From Paenibacillus aurantius (GTDB lineage: Bacteria; Bacillota; Bacilli; Paenibacillales; NBRC-103111): a stretch of DNA of 64,000 nt. This document shows, in pieces, positions 63,903 through 64,000 of the stretch; within the stretch, counting starts at the first letter, position 1; each line of letters begins with the position of its first letter. The notes under the pieces were generated by a model that did no database searches, was not told the DNA's origin, and was given only the letters and a program-made list of their open reading frames with translations. The stretch spans positions 1,085,001-1,149,000 of the forward strand of contig NZ_CP130318.1 of the NCBI RefSeq assembly GCF_032268605.1, in the 5' to 3' direction. The position numbers were made by a program, and so were the translations under genes.

Positions 63903-64000
63903 CCTGAAACGCAGGAGTATGTGAGTTGTAATTCACCTTATCACTAGTTGGAACGTTTTTTGTCACAAGGTAAGTCTTGTTATTCCTTAGAGAATCAAGG

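Overview
The window is chromosomal DNA from a GC-rich, spore-forming member of the Firmicutes, most likely Paenibacillaceae (Paenibacillus, Cohnella or a relative). Reasons: a 23S-tRNA block whose tRNA order matches Bacillus trnD, a Trp T-box leader, spore genes (sspI, a YheC/YheD ATP-grasp coat-type protein), a copper-amine-oxidase N-terminal domain protein, a LiaFSR-type envelope-stress locus, GH51 arabinofuranosidase and LacI/AraC/Gfo-Idh-MocA sugar genes. Nothing looks like a prophage, transposon or CRISPR array.

Layout. 1-3952: 3' part of a 23S rRNA gene, then 17 tRNA genes with no 5S gene between them. 4390-12022: an HxlR regulator, a pair of FluC fluoride channels, an orphan ModB-like permease, a histidine phosphatase, a membrane-anchored molybdopterin oxidoreductase, a MOSC protein, a Na+/H+ antiporter and moaA; several of these concern molybdenum cofactor. 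12135-16678: a secreted NlpC/P60 hydrolase, a secreted protein made of two near-identical His-rich helical repeats plus a CuAO-N domain, and a divergent ECF sigma/anti-sigma pair. 16733-23310: an Eis-type acetyltransferase, an unknown protein, a divergent IF-3 paralogue, guanine deaminase, an NSS transporter, a ferritin-like protein, a SHOCT protein and an aldo/keto reductase. 23584-27532: class A PBP and a truncated UvrC-like nuclease. 28214-32915: an enlarged lia-type locus with two PspA proteins and a PspC protein. 33023-38311: polysaccharide deacetylase, a 28-residue membrane peptide, aromatic-acid exporter-like and DedA proteins, and trpS under a Trp T-box. 38312-42857: zwf and a ba3-type cytochrome oxidase operon with an FNR/Rex-like box at its promoter.

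43019-49768: zinc alcohol dehydrogenase, GH51 arabinofuranosidase divergent from an ArsR-type regulator, a Tat-exported phosphoesterase and RF3. 49881-53577: a lower-GC insert-like block with a TetR regulator, an MFS exporter, a cyclophilin-like lipoprotein and an alcohol dehydrogenase; the exporter and dehydrogenase have almost the same promoter and operator. 53736-57716: AraC regulator divergent from a PhyH dioxygenase, then a glycosyltransferase and a YheC/YheD coat-type protein. 57922-61960: LacI regulator with two operator copies in its own promoter, followed by Idh-ThuA-Idh sugar genes. 62080-63902: sspI, a KtrA-type K+ channel regulator and a SpoU rRNA/tRNA methyltransferase, in a context that recalls the sspI-ysgA-pheS region of Bacillus.

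The most unusual items are the cytochrome b-like/sulfite-oxidase fusion with an internal twin-arginine motif, the duplicated His-rich secreted protein beside a sigma factor, the IF-3 paralogue, the class-II-spaced FNR/Rex box before the ba3 oxidase, and the twin TetR-type promoters. I see no single system that is clearly new to biology.
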